Assembly: GCA_023268155.1 (NCBI GenBank)
Contig: JALNKM010000003.1
Coordinates: forward strand, 62,001-126,000
Direction: 5' to 3'
Source of the DNA: Candidatus Geocrenenecus huangii
GTDB taxonomy: Archaea; Thermoproteota; Nitrososphaeria_A; Caldarchaeales; Wolframiiraptoraceae
DNA length: 64,000 bases
The notes beneath the pieces are model-generated. The model ran no database searches. It was not told where the DNA came from and saw only the letters and a program-made list of their open reading frames with translations. The position numbers were made by a program, and so were the translations under genes. Positions 46,473-55,061 of this stretch are shown piece after piece (the stretch's first letter is position 1; each line of letters starts with the position of its first letter).

Positions 46473-46659
46473 CTACCGACCTTTACTTCATCTTCCACAT
46501 TATTATATCTGATTACTGACAGATGGTAAAATATTATCTTAATACTTTTAATGACGTTTAGGTAGACTTATTTGGCCATGTCAAGCCTAACCAGCATGGA
46601 TATTGCTCGATAATCTAAATCTCCTTGGGTCTAAACAAGATAGTAACACCATCGTGAAA

Positions 46660-47040
46660 TCAACGGCTTGGAGAAGTAGCTTTCATCCATTCTTCTACTA
46701 AATCGTAGCCGAGTAGCTTCTTTAATGCTTCGCGACCTTCCGGCGTTATTCTTAGAGGCGTCCATGGAGGATCCCACACAAGACCTACATGGACTTCTCT
46801 TGCCTCAGGCATGTTTTCCTTGATAGCTAATTCAGCGGATGCTAGTACCATTCCAGCTATGGGGCATCCGGGAGCTGTCAACGTCATTTGAATATTTACT
46901 CTACCTTCTTCATCTACATCTACATCGTAGATTAGACCCAGATCATACACGTTTACCGGAATTTCAGGATCATACACTGTCTTCAAAACTTCTATAACCT
47001 TGTTTCTTATAGCTTCTCTTTCTGAATCTGTTAAACCCAT
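46660..47040 (-). CDS. MIP18/DUF59 family Fe-S assembly factor
   Basis: The protein of 126 residues has KVIEVLKTVYDPEIPVNVYDLGLIY and TLTAPGCPIAGMVLASAE, the DUF59 hallmarks of SufT/PaaD/MIP18 proteins. It acts in iron-sulfur or metal cluster delivery. The C-terminal extension (WDPPWTPLRITPEGREALKKL) with a conserved W-D-P-P-W is usual for archaeal members. The ATG at 47040 preceded by GAGAGGAG is preferred to an upstream in-frame TTG at 47055. Confidence 0.88.
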   Translation of the reverse strand: MGLTDSEREAIRNKVIEVLKTVYDPEIPVNVYDLGLIYDVDVDEEGRVNIQMTLTAPGCPIAGMVLASAELAIKENMPEAREVHVGLVWDPPWTPLRITPEGREALKKLLGYDLVEEWMKATSPSR

Positions 47041-47242
47041 TTTCTCCTCTCTCAAAGATAATCAAGCAAATACCCCCTTTTATCTATATCCAACTTACAA
47101 AAGGATCAAACTAGAAGCAGTTAAATGAGTATCATCTATATCAAATTTTATCTTCTCATCGAGGGGCTTCTCGAGTATTAAATCACGTGGTTGGATTCAA
47201 TATAGAAGTATTCACGGATATCTATGCTATAGGATAGGGAGT

Positions 47243-48040
47243 CTATAATTCGAGAGATGCTGTATCTATGTATTCGGAGAGTGGCTCTTTTATGACTATT
47301 CCTTCTTCAGGTCTTATCTCGAAGGTATAAATCGCGGAATCAGCTAGAGACCACCGCATCTTTCTCACATAGATCGTTTTCAAGAGTTTGCCTCTAAACC
47401 TTACCACACCTAAGACTATTACTCCAGACGATAGAAATTCTTCAAAACCGAATCTGCTTAGTTTCTTAGAGGCTGTCGGTATATCACATGTTAAAAGTGT
47501 TGTTGCACCCATTTTTTCCTCTAGCATATTTATGATCTCTCTTAGATATTCTCTGACGATGAATTCTTCTTTTGCCCCTAGAGCTAATGCGGATATAGGG
47601 TCTAGAACGATTCTGCTTATAGGCCTTCCTTGTGCAATCTTCTGTATCGCCTCTACGAAGGCTCTACTCTCTTTCCCGAATCTCTTTAAATCTGATGTAA
47701 ATAATCTAAATTCAAATGGATGGAATAGCCCCATCTGTATGTACTCCCATAAATCCCATCCAAGAGATAGTGCTCCATTAAGGACGCCGTCAATTCTCTC
47801 ATCTAGAGATACGTAGATAGCAAACTCATTCTGCCTTAAACCTTCTAGTATGAATTGTAGGCTTAGTATAGTCTTGCCTACTCCCGTCTCACCTGTAACC
47901 AAATAAGTTCTGCCTTTAATCAATCCGCCTCCAAGCATCTGGTCAAGCTTCACTATCCCCGTAGAGACCCTATCAAAGTATCTAGACAAATCTCCTCTAC
48001 CCGATATAGAAGTTAAAGTCTTCAATATATTTTTTACCAT
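47243..48040 (-). CDS. Single-domain KaiC/RAD55-like ATPase
   Basis: The 265-residue RecA-fold protein shows the KaiC entry VSTGIVKLDQMLGGGLIKG, an intact Walker A TGETGVGKTILSLQF, the glutamate pair position YVSLDERIDG, and Walker B SRIVLDPISALA. It resembles the archaeal KaiC-like regulators that bind and hydrolyse ATP and sense signals; no partner kinase is adjacent. Function is unknown. The ATG at 48040 is used; a TTG at 48049 is in frame. It may be cotranscribed with the GGGP synthase gene upstream. Confidence 0.82.
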   Translation of the reverse strand: MVKNILKTLTSISGRGDLSRYFDRVSTGIVKLDQMLGGGLIKGRTYLVTGETGVGKTILSLQFILEGLRQNEFAIYVSLDERIDGVLNGALSLGWDLWEYIQMGLFHPFEFRLFTSDLKRFGKESRAFVEAIQKIAQGRPISRIVLDPISALALGAKEEFIVREYLREIINMLEEKMGATTLLTCDIPTASKKLSRFGFEEFLSSGVIVLGVVRFRGKLLKTIYVRKMRWSLADSAIYTFEIRPEEGIVIKEPLSEYIDTASLEL

Positions 48041-48081
48041 TATCAACAATATTCGAGAAGATCGATGATCTCCCTAAGATC

Positions 48082-48852
48082 CTACTCTCTTCTAAAACTC
48101 TTCACCGTGGCAATAATCTTCTCTAATTTTTCGGGATCTTCCTCTGCAATCGTGCCTGTCACTATGATATCCGCACCTGACTCTAACGTCTGGCGAACAT
48201 GTTCTACTGTTCTTATTCCTCCCCCAACGATTAGCGGTATGTTTATAGAAGATTTTACAGTTTTGATTACGTTTGGAGGGATTGGTTCAGCTGCTCCCGA
48301 CCCTGCTTCTAGGTAGACAAATCTAAATCCGAGAAATTGTGCTGCTAAGGCATATGCTACGACTACTTCTGGATGGTTGGTGGGGATAGGTAGGACTCTA
48401 CCTATAGCTGAGACGGCGGTATCTCCTCTGAAAACAATATACGCTAAAGGTATCGCTTCGATCTGGTATTTCTTGATAAATGGTGCAGCCTGCATCTGTG
48501 CTCCAATAATATAGTACCATTCCACAGAGTTTAGTAGAGACATATACCATACAGCATCAGCATGTTTAGTTAACGCTTGAACGTTATTCGGGAAAATTAT
48601 TACAGGTATGCTTATACTCTTCTTCAGAGTTGCTATGAATTCATCCATCTCGTTTTGAGAAGCGATAGTTGAACCTCCAACCATGATTGCCGAGCTCCCA
48701 CAAGATTCAACCTTCTTAGCAACTTCAACAGCTTCCTCTATTACCATATTTTGAGGATCTAACAACGTCATATGTATTGGTCCTTTTTCAAGCCTCTCCA
48801 ATAGGTAACTCTCTGTTTTCCCTACTCTGAGAGTCTTAACCGATGAAGGCAT
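48082..48852 (-). CDS. Geranylgeranylglyceryl phosphate synthase
   Basis: This 256-residue TIM-barrel prenyltransferase makes the first ether bond of archaeal lipids, joining sn-glycerol-1-phosphate to geranylgeranyl diphosphate. It has HMTLLDPQN, IMVGGSTIAS, FPNNVQALTKHADAVWYMSLLNS, YLEAGSGAAEPIP and LIVGGGIRTVEHVRQTLESGAD, the family phosphate and Mg sites. Length is typical of the group II enzymes. An Elf1-like gene lies upstream, and a KaiC-like gene follows on the same strand. Confidence 0.95.
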   Translation of the reverse strand: MPSSVKTLRVGKTESYLLERLEKGPIHMTLLDPQNMVIEEAVEVAKKVESCGSSAIMVGGSTIASQNEMDEFIATLKKSISIPVIIFPNNVQALTKHADAVWYMSLLNSVEWYYIIGAQMQAAPFIKKYQIEAIPLAYIVFRGDTAVSAIGRVLPIPTNHPEVVVAYALAAQFLGFRFVYLEAGSGAAEPIPPNVIKTVKSSINIPLIVGGGIRTVEHVRQTLESGADIIVTGTIAEEDPEKLEKIIATVKSFRRE

Positions 48853-48909
48853 TATCGATCACTATTATATCCATCCATAAATATATTGCCCATCCTTGAA
48901 AGTGACAAC

Positions 48910-49296
48910 TCAAATTTCATCTGTCCTGCCATCTTCATCGGATTTTCCCAACTGCTCAACATCGACACTCCCTGAGTCAACACTGTTTTCATTAGTACCT
49001 TGCAAATCTTCTTGTCGTGTACTCTGAGTTTCTGCAACTACCTCGAGTTTCTTCCTACCGGTAACTGTATCATAGAACTCAGAGTATGCATCAACTTCAC
49101 TATACGCAGGACACCATTTAACTTTTACTTTTGTCTTACAGTTTGTGCATACCACTTCGGCATGCTCATCTCCTTTCTGATGAAGAACCGTGACTGCTTC
49201 AACATTACATACTGGGCATAGGAAGATCTTTGGAGGGGGCTTCACAACTTTCTTTTTAACAATCTTCCTCCGTCGACGACCCACTTTAACCACCAT
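48910..49296 (-). CDS. Elf1-like transcription elongation factor
   Basis: The protein of 128 residues opens with a basic GRRRRKIVKKKVVKPPP stretch and a zinc ribbon (LCPVCNVEAV...VCTNCKTK) followed by CPAYSEVDAYSEFYD, the pattern of eukaryotic Elf1 and its archaeal homologues seen in TACK archaea. The last 45 residues are acidic, low-complexity and probably disordered. By homology it associates with RNA polymerase. It is upstream of GGGP synthase on the same strand. Confidence 0.85.
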   Translation of the reverse strand: MVVKVGRRRRKIVKKKVVKPPPKIFLCPVCNVEAVTVLHQKGDEHAEVVCTNCKTKVKVKWCPAYSEVDAYSEFYDTVTGRKKLEVVAETQSTRQEDLQGTNENSVDSGSVDVEQLGKSDEDGRTDEI

Positions 49297-49535
49297 ATCT
49301 AAGTTGGAACAGAACCTATTAAGTTATTAATTCAAGACAGCGTCAAGCATCTTAGGTATAGACTAATCTTTCTTGAAGGAATTTCTAGAAGAGGGGCGAA
49401 CAAAACATCACATATAGAAACTTTGAATGAAGTCCGGGGATAAGCAGGGAAGAATTATGATAATGATCTGATTGAGAAAAAATAGAATAAGACGGCGAGA
49501 GGTTCGGGAATCTTTTAAAGAAGGCTTTTGAATTT

Positions 49536-50237
49536 ATGAAGTTGAGGGTTATTAAAGGCTTATCCCATGAGTTTGATAGAATGAAGAGGGTTGTCGGGCT
49601 TGTAACGATGGACATGAAGTTTGCAAGCTTATTTAGAGAGTCAATGTCTAAAATGGGTGTAAAGACGATCCATACGCTAAGTACAGACGAGTTACCGTTC
49701 TCCGTGGATGTCGTGGTCACTAAGAAGGGAGAGCTTCGTGGAGAAATATCAAACCGAAAGATACTTTACTTAGAAGATTATCGAGACCTAGATGAACTTG
49801 CCGAGAAAGTCTTAGAGATATTGAAGGGCGTTGAATCGTATCGAAGCATATTGATAGGAATAGACCCTGGTAAGACTATTGGTGTAGCATTCTCTGTCAA
49901 CTATAAAATTATAAGGACTCTGAAATATTTTCATGAAGAGAAGATGATTGAAGATGTAAAAGCATTTATTGAAAGACATAGAGAGGCAGAAGAAAAAATC
50001 ATCGTGGTGGGCTCGACGACAACCGAGGGAGAATCATCGAGATTACAAAAAATCTTGACAAAACGACTTGGAGATATTGAGAGGTTGAAGATCGAATTTA
50101 TAGATGAATCTAGAACCACTAGAGGATTAGTTCCCAGAGAGAAAAATTTAAGCAAAGACGAATATTCAGCGATATTGTTATCGCTTAGGAGGTCTAGATT
50201 CAAGAAAGGTGGGAGTTTATGCCGGTACATCAATTAA
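49536..50237 (+). CDS. RuvX/YqgF-like RNase H-fold protein
   Basis: The 233-residue protein has about 100 N-terminal residues of unknown type, then a domain resembling YqgF/RuvX: IGIDPGKTIGVAFS (first catalytic Asp at residue 110), IEFIDESRTTRG (compare the family's D-E-R-x-T-T) and SKDEYSAILLSLRR (Asp/Glu before an A-x-x-L-L helix). YqgF proteins resolve junctions or process rRNA ends in bacteria. The gene overlaps the following Clp1-type kinase by 19 bp, pointing to RNA processing as a shared role. The ATG at 49536 follows a TATA-like CTTTTAAAG. The fold assignment is inference. Confidence 0.65.
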   Translation: MKLRVIKGLSHEFDRMKRVVGLVTMDMKFASLFRESMSKMGVKTIHTLSTDELPFSVDVVVTKKGELRGEISNRKILYLEDYRDLDELAEKVLEILKGVESYRSILIGIDPGKTIGVAFSVNYKIIRTLKYFHEEKMIEDVKAFIERHREAEEKIIVVGSTTTEGESSRLQKILTKRLGDIERLKIEFIDESRTTRGLVPREKNLSKDEYSAILLSLRRSRFKKGGSLCRYIN

Positions 50238-51421
50238 GAGCTGAGAAAACACTGGTTGTTAATGGTCCAGCATCGATAAAGCTTCTAGAAGGTAAAGCAT
50301 CAATCCTCGGATGCATCCTTCCTGCGAAGAAGCAGATAGTGGTTAAGAACTGGAGATCTAGACCTGTGTACGCAATCGAAGATTCTATAATAGAGTATAC
50401 GTTCGGCGAAGGCGGATCGATTGAAGAGGTCGATGGTAACACTATACCGGACCAGTGGTCTAAAGCTGTTCAAGAAATCTCCGAATCAGATTACTCCATC
50501 GTAATGTTCATGGGCTCATCAGATTCAGGCAAGACCTCTCTAGCTACTTTGGGTGCAAACACTTTTCTAAATGCGAAGAAAACATGCGTCTACGTGGACC
50601 TAGATGTAGGTCAATCAAGTATCTGCCCGCCTACGACCATAGGATACGTATACTTGAAAAATCCTCTTCCCGACATTTCATACGTTAAGGCTGAAACCAT
50701 GGAGGCTGTAGGATATACATCCCCTATGCCTGTGATGGCTAAGCACATAGAGTCTTCGCAGAAACTACACAGTAGCTTATCATCTAAGTATGTTGTCCAG
50801 AATCTCGTAATAGATGTTGATGGATGGATAAACGGTGAAGGAGCAATCAACCACAAGAAAGAATTAATGAAAGTGTTCAAGCCAACTCATCTACTCATCA
50901 TAGGTGATACCAACCGTGAAATAGAAGATATCTGTAAGGAATTCTCAATAGACGTTCGTAGATTGCCTCCTCCAATAATGGTTAGAAAGAGAAGTCTAGA
51001 AGCTAGGAAGAAGCTTAGAGAAATGATGTATGAAAAATTCTTGAGGAAATCTGTTACTAGAACTATACCGATATCCTGGCTTGAGTTAAAATATGTTACG
51101 GGCGAAAACAGAATTCACCGGATTGCGTCAATGATAAACAAGCTCATAACGGCTTTCGCTGAAGATAAGGGGGTCGTAATCGAAGAAGGATTAGAAGAAC
51201 TCTGTAGAACATATAGGGCAGGGATACTATGCCACCTGTATGACGTCAACTATACGTTTACGGGTATTGGGTTGCTTACGATGTTTAGTCTTAAGAAGAA
51301 TCTACTAAAAATCTATACGCCTTTCCAATCTCAGATCAAGCAATTAGTCCTAACGAGCTTGATAATCACGGCCGAAGGCTCAGAGCTATTCTCTACCTCT
51401 CCCCAAGTTCTGGAGTCATGA
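50219..51421 (+). CDS. Clp1/Grc3-type polynucleotide 5' kinase
   Basis: The 400-residue P-loop protein has an N-terminal beta domain (VNGPASIKLLEGKASILG), Walker A GSSDSGKTSLATLGANTFL, the Walker B / lid text YVDLDVGQSSICPPTTIGYV, and LVIDVDGWINGEG, all characteristic of the Clp1/Grc3/Nol9 kinases. These phosphorylate RNA 5' ends, and archaeal members do so on RNA or DNA. The C-terminal domain is present (to EGSELFSTSPQ). It overlaps the preceding gene by 19 bp, and the next gene is convergent (29-bp overlap). Confidence 0.88.
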   Translation: MPVHQLRAEKTLVVNGPASIKLLEGKASILGCILPAKKQIVVKNWRSRPVYAIEDSIIEYTFGEGGSIEEVDGNTIPDQWSKAVQEISESDYSIVMFMGSSDSGKTSLATLGANTFLNAKKTCVYVDLDVGQSSICPPTTIGYVYLKNPLPDISYVKAETMEAVGYTSPMPVMAKHIESSQKLHSSLSSKYVVQNLVIDVDGWINGEGAINHKKELMKVFKPTHLLIIGDTNREIEDICKEFSIDVRRLPPPIMVRKRSLEARKKLREMMYEKFLRKSVTRTIPISWLELKYVTGENRIHRIASMINKLITAFAEDKGVVIEEGLEELCRTYRAGILCHLYDVNYTFTGIGLLTMFSLKKNLLKIYTPFQSQIKQLVLTSLIITAEGSELFSTSPQVLES

Positions 51422-51974
51422 TAGTTATCCTGTACGCCAACCCTCTAACTATAAGTGTTTGAGCATTCGCTCTTGGTAGAACAGCTATATCCCCTTTCTT
51501 GAAGGGGCCATAGGTTTTCAAATCTTCTCCAACAATCTGGGGGAAGTCCTGCTGGAAGCATACTACATCATAGTTGGATTCTATGATCCTCCAACCACTA
51601 TATGCTGTCGCCATAATGATTGATTCAACATATTTCCTGTAGTCTGTTATGATTCTATGCAGAGACATGTAGATGTTTTTCTCGAACGCAGACATCGTTT
51701 CAGGATATTGACCTAACTCCACTGCTCTAATAATCTTCCCAAGCCTAGTATCGAATAATGATCTGAGAAGTTTAGCTACTGCATCTACCTCTGCTTCCCG
51801 CAAGCTCGTTGAAAGCATCATTTTATCGGAGACTCTGAGATAGCTTTTCAATCTTGAGAAATATTCCCTTAATTTATCCTCGAACCCTTCTGGAAGCTTT
51901 CCTAACTGTTCTGTAGAATTCTCCAATCTCCAAAGCTCGTATACCAGCTCATATATCGATACTTCGCCTGACAT
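51393..51974 (-). CDS. gins15: GINS complex subunit Gins51 (Gins15)
   Basis: The 193-residue protein has a helical A domain (MSGEVSIYELVYELWRLE ... SLREAEVDAVAKLLRS) and the C-terminal B domain QIVGEDLKTYGPFKKGDIAVLP, the best-known mark of archaeal Gins51. The gene lies directly after priS on the same strand, with a 62-bp gap. This is the usual priS-gins51 arrangement in TACK archaea and Euryarchaeota. It is complemented by gins23 next to mcm at 25.8 kb. Confidence 0.92.
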   Translation of the reverse strand: MSGEVSIYELVYELWRLENSTEQLGKLPEGFEDKLREYFSRLKSYLRVSDKMMLSTSLREAEVDAVAKLLRSLFDTRLGKIIRAVELGQYPETMSAFEKNIYMSLHRIITDYRKYVESIIMATAYSGWRIIESNYDVVCFQQDFPQIVGEDLKTYGPFKKGDIAVLPRANAQTLIVRGLAYRITIMTPELGER

Positions 51975-52036
51975 CTCCTACAATTAAATATACAGTTCAT
52001 GTAATAAAATTGTTTCCACCATCTTACCCTATAAGG

Positions 52037-53281
52037 CTACAATGCATACGGCTTCGATACAGTGGCTAAGTTCTTTAATATTAAGAATATGGCCACAGCC
52101 ATGGGAAGCTTAGCCATAGTATTCTCTAGGGGGCCATATTCTTCTCCCAGCATTCTGAATTTCGGGGCTTTGAGAACACGTACTTCAACCATCTTGTCGT
52201 AGGGCAGTACGACGGTCTGAAGAAATGGATCGAAATCTTCAAGTTCATCAATATCGATTACTCTCGCTAGTAATCCAGACTTTCCGTTAATAGTATTACC
52301 AAGTCTGATCAATCTGTGAATATCAGAAGTGACGACGACATCGATCTTCGCTGAAGCATGGTTAACCGCTGCCTTCGCCAACAGTTTCACGACGTTTCTT
52401 GGGAGTAAATCCCATGCGCAACGCTCACTCCACTCTTCCGAGAATTGCCTCAGTATAGCAGCACACTTATCGGCTAACTTGTAGGATGTAGATGTTAATT
52501 CAGAAAATTCAATAGGATCCGCTCTTAAAGCCAATTGAATTGAGGCTCTTGCGATCCTACCTCTCCACCCAGGGTCGGAGATATCTGGCCCTCTAATCTT
52601 TAAAGCTTTTCCCTTAACGGTATCTTCAACTAACCCCATAAGCCTCATCGAAATACCTGTCCCAGTGATGTAGTCTACTATTTCTTTTCTTTCTATCTGT
52701 CCGAGCTCCGAGATCTCTTCATCCTTGACTACTACGTGGTAGCCTCTATTGCCTGAGAAAGCAACCTTGAGATTCTTGAAGCCTAGGTCCTCTTCTAAGA
52801 AATCTAGCAGTTTAAGAGTTTCCTGCTTTGCCGATTCTAGACATAGTTCGCAGATCCATTCTGAATCGATTAATGCCCCACCACAATTACTACATACTTC
52901 TTTTTGGGTAGAATAAGCGGTGAAGCATTTCGGGCATACCTTGAAGTCATGTTTCCCCTTGCATGGTGTTTTAAGATGATCTGCATCTATATCAAAAGCA
53001 AGCTCTGCACCCATCCATTCCTTCTCCTCCATTGGAGCACTAGGATACTTGTAAAATGCCAATGAATGATATACGTGGAGAGGGTTATTCTTTACGAGGA
53101 ATTCTCTTAGCTTTTCAGGGGAATCTATATAGAGATGCCTAACCATTATCCTCTCTTGAAATGTGAAATACCCGAATTCTCTCTCACTTATTCTTTCGGG
53201 AACATAGACGGTGTCAGCTTTCTCTAAATAGTATTTCTTAAAAGACGATTCAACAAGTCTCGAGTCGGCTTGAGTCAACAA
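52037..53281 (-). CDS. priS: DNA primase small (catalytic) subunit PriS
   Basis: The 414-residue primase has EWMGAELAFDIDADHL with the catalytic D-x-D, the zinc-knuckle segment CPKCFTAYSTQKEVCSNCGG...CELC, AFSGNRGYHVVVKD with the S-G-x-R-G nucleotide motif, and HASAKIDVVVTSDIHRLIRLG. Priming of replication is done with PriL (not in the window). It begins at TTG (53281 or 53278); no ATG is in the required position. Gins51 follows. Confidence 0.95.
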   Translation of the reverse strand: MLTQADSRLVESSFKKYYLEKADTVYVPERISEREFGYFTFQERIMVRHLYIDSPEKLREFLVKNNPLHVYHSLAFYKYPSAPMEEKEWMGAELAFDIDADHLKTPCKGKHDFKVCPKCFTAYSTQKEVCSNCGGALIDSEWICELCLESAKQETLKLLDFLEEDLGFKNLKVAFSGNRGYHVVVKDEEISELGQIERKEIVDYITGTGISMRLMGLVEDTVKGKALKIRGPDISDPGWRGRIARASIQLALRADPIEFSELTSTSYKLADKCAAILRQFSEEWSERCAWDLLPRNVVKLLAKAAVNHASAKIDVVVTSDIHRLIRLGNTINGKSGLLARVIDIDELEDFDPFLQTVVLPYDKMVEVRVLKAPKFRMLGEEYGPLENTMAKLPMAVAIFLILKNLATVSKPYAL

Positions 53282-53323
53282 AGCTTATTCTAGAACCTTG
53301 CTCGTCAACCTTATTGTTAAATC

Positions 53324-53437
53324 TTATTTCTTTGATACTTCCTTATAAAGAATATAAGCTACGATGAGTAAGAAGGTTAAAACAGAAAGCCAGAATAATG
53401 AACCGTAAAGTAAATCTATGAAGCCCTCAATACTCAT
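53324..53437 (-). CDS. Single-pass small membrane protein (candidate)
   Basis: A 37-residue frame: an acidic-aromatic start (MSIEGFIDLLYGSLF), one long hydrophobic helix (WLSVLTFLLIVAYILY), and a basic end (KEVSKK). A TATA-like CTTTTATAAG is about 28 nt upstream and GGTGAGGT is 8-10 nt before the ATG. It lies in the gap between priS and the divergent herA-nurA. Signals look right for a translated microprotein, but function is unknown and conservation untested. Confidence 0.55.
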   Translation of the reverse strand: MSIEGFIDLLYGSLFWLSVLTFLLIVAYILYKEVSKK

Positions 53438-53566
53438 GTCTTCTTAGACCTCACCCTTAACTTATAAAAGCTATTTTTAAGGTTATCCCGTATATTCGGC
53501 TGTCTCGTGCTTGGCCAGGAAGAGATAGAAATCGTTTTATGAAGCTCTAATATAATCTAAATCGGG

Positions 53567-54988
53567 ATGCCTACACCGATCGGCATTGTATGTAGTGGTG
53601 CAAGTGAATCCAGTGCTACAGTCGTCCTGTATGATGGAATGGAGAAAGAGGTAAAGAATGAGAGCCTAGTCTTGATTAGGAACAGGAATGGGGGAAATGT
53701 TTTAGCAGTATGTAGGGGAGGTCTAGGTATAAATGAGAGCCTAAGAACTGGAGCGTTCACGCCGGGTGTAGCATATGCGAAGAGTAGGAGAGTACCGAGT
53801 AGTGTAAAAGAATATTTCCTATTCAAGCTACAGGTTATTGGAGAAATAAACGATAATGGGATCTCCCAGAATAAGATTATTATTGCTCCAACATCTACCG
53901 TTGAATTATTCACAGATGAAGACAGCCCTATGCAATATCTTAGCAAAAGCGATCTATACATAGGACACTACTGGGGGAAGCCGAGCTGGAGGGTTCCAGT
54001 CTTGAAAGAATACATAAACTATCACATAGGAGTATTCGGTATAACAGGTTCAGGCAAAAGCTATCTAACAAGATACGAGATAATTCCTCTACTCCGGAGA
54101 GCTGGATATGACGTGATAGTCATGGACTGGAAAGGGAGCGACTACGCTACATACTTTGAGTATGTCTTAGCTCTCAACGAGATAAAGGTAGATAACCAGA
54201 CTGTTGTAAAATACTTTAGCAGTATAACTAGAAACTTCGGATACATCGATAGAGAAGAAAACCCTGTGGCCGCAGCAGTTGAAACGTCTTTAAGGCAAGT
54301 CGATTGGAGAGGCAGAAACCCTGAACAAAGCCGTCAACTAGTTCTACAAAGAGCCAAAGCAATCTTAAACGAGTCATCTGGTGTAAAAGAGGAAACTAGG
54401 AAGCTCCAAGTGAGTAGGCTTGAATCGTCTTTCGAAATAATAACCGAGGAAGAATTCGAGAAATTTTTAGGAACAATAGAGCCTTGGGAGATCTTTGCAA
54501 AAGCGAAAGACAAAGGGATACTCGTTATAGATATGAGTAGGGGGATCAAAGAGCAGAAGCTTGCAGTCTTTCTTGCTATAACGAAGTATTTGAAGCGATT
54601 AATGGAGAATAAACAAGTCTTGAATATCGCCATAGTTATAGATGAGGGACCACAGTATGCTCCATGGCAACCTAGAGGTATGGAAAGGGATACAACGGAC
54701 ATGATCATGGAGCTATGTGCTCTAGGTAGAAGTTATGGTCTATCCATAGTAATTTTATCTCAAGGAATGGCTGGAGAGATAGGGTTGAATGCAGCTGTAA
54801 GAAGAAATCTGAATACACAGTTTATTGGGAGGATACATCCATTAGACGTAGAAGAAGCTCAGAAGCTTGCAGCATCATACTATATCTCTCCGGAGACCAT
54901 GTTGACTCTCCCCGAAGGACATTTCTACTTCTTGGGTAGAATGAATCCATCTCCAATACCTTTATTGATAAGCTTCCAGATAAGGTAG
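53567..54988 (+). CDS. herA: HerA-family bipolar DNA helicase
   Basis: The 473-residue hexameric ATPase shows the N-terminal HAS-barrel (GIVCSGASESSATVVLYDG), Walker A GITGSGKSYLTRYEI, Walker B IAIVIDEGPQYAPW, arginine region VRRNLNTQFIGRI and the C-terminal brace. HerA couples ATP use to DNA translocation and, with NurA, resects double-strand-break ends. The nurA gene follows 73 bp downstream. Mre11 and Rad50, often in the same operon, are not in the window. Confidence 0.95.
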   Translation: MPTPIGIVCSGASESSATVVLYDGMEKEVKNESLVLIRNRNGGNVLAVCRGGLGINESLRTGAFTPGVAYAKSRRVPSSVKEYFLFKLQVIGEINDNGISQNKIIIAPTSTVELFTDEDSPMQYLSKSDLYIGHYWGKPSWRVPVLKEYINYHIGVFGITGSGKSYLTRYEIIPLLRRAGYDVIVMDWKGSDYATYFEYVLALNEIKVDNQTVVKYFSSITRNFGYIDREENPVAAAVETSLRQVDWRGRNPEQSRQLVLQRAKAILNESSGVKEETRKLQVSRLESSFEIITEEEFEKFLGTIEPWEIFAKAKDKGILVIDMSRGIKEQKLAVFLAITKYLKRLMENKQVLNIAIVIDEGPQYAPWQPRGMERDTTDMIMELCALGRSYGLSIVILSQGMAGEIGLNAAVRRNLNTQFIGRIHPLDVEEAQKLAASYYISPETMLTLPEGHFYFLGRMNPSPIPLLISFQIR

Positions 54989-55061
54989 AACGATTAGAAG
55001 AATAATTTCTAAGAACTTTAATAAGTACGTCTACCTTTCTTAGTATCAGTGAAGTATAGAT

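Noticed and set aside
49440-49480. C/D-like text (ATGATAATGATCTGA) before the YqgF-like gene.
   Set aside because: Only one C-like and one D-like box with a gap of a few bases; no guide space.
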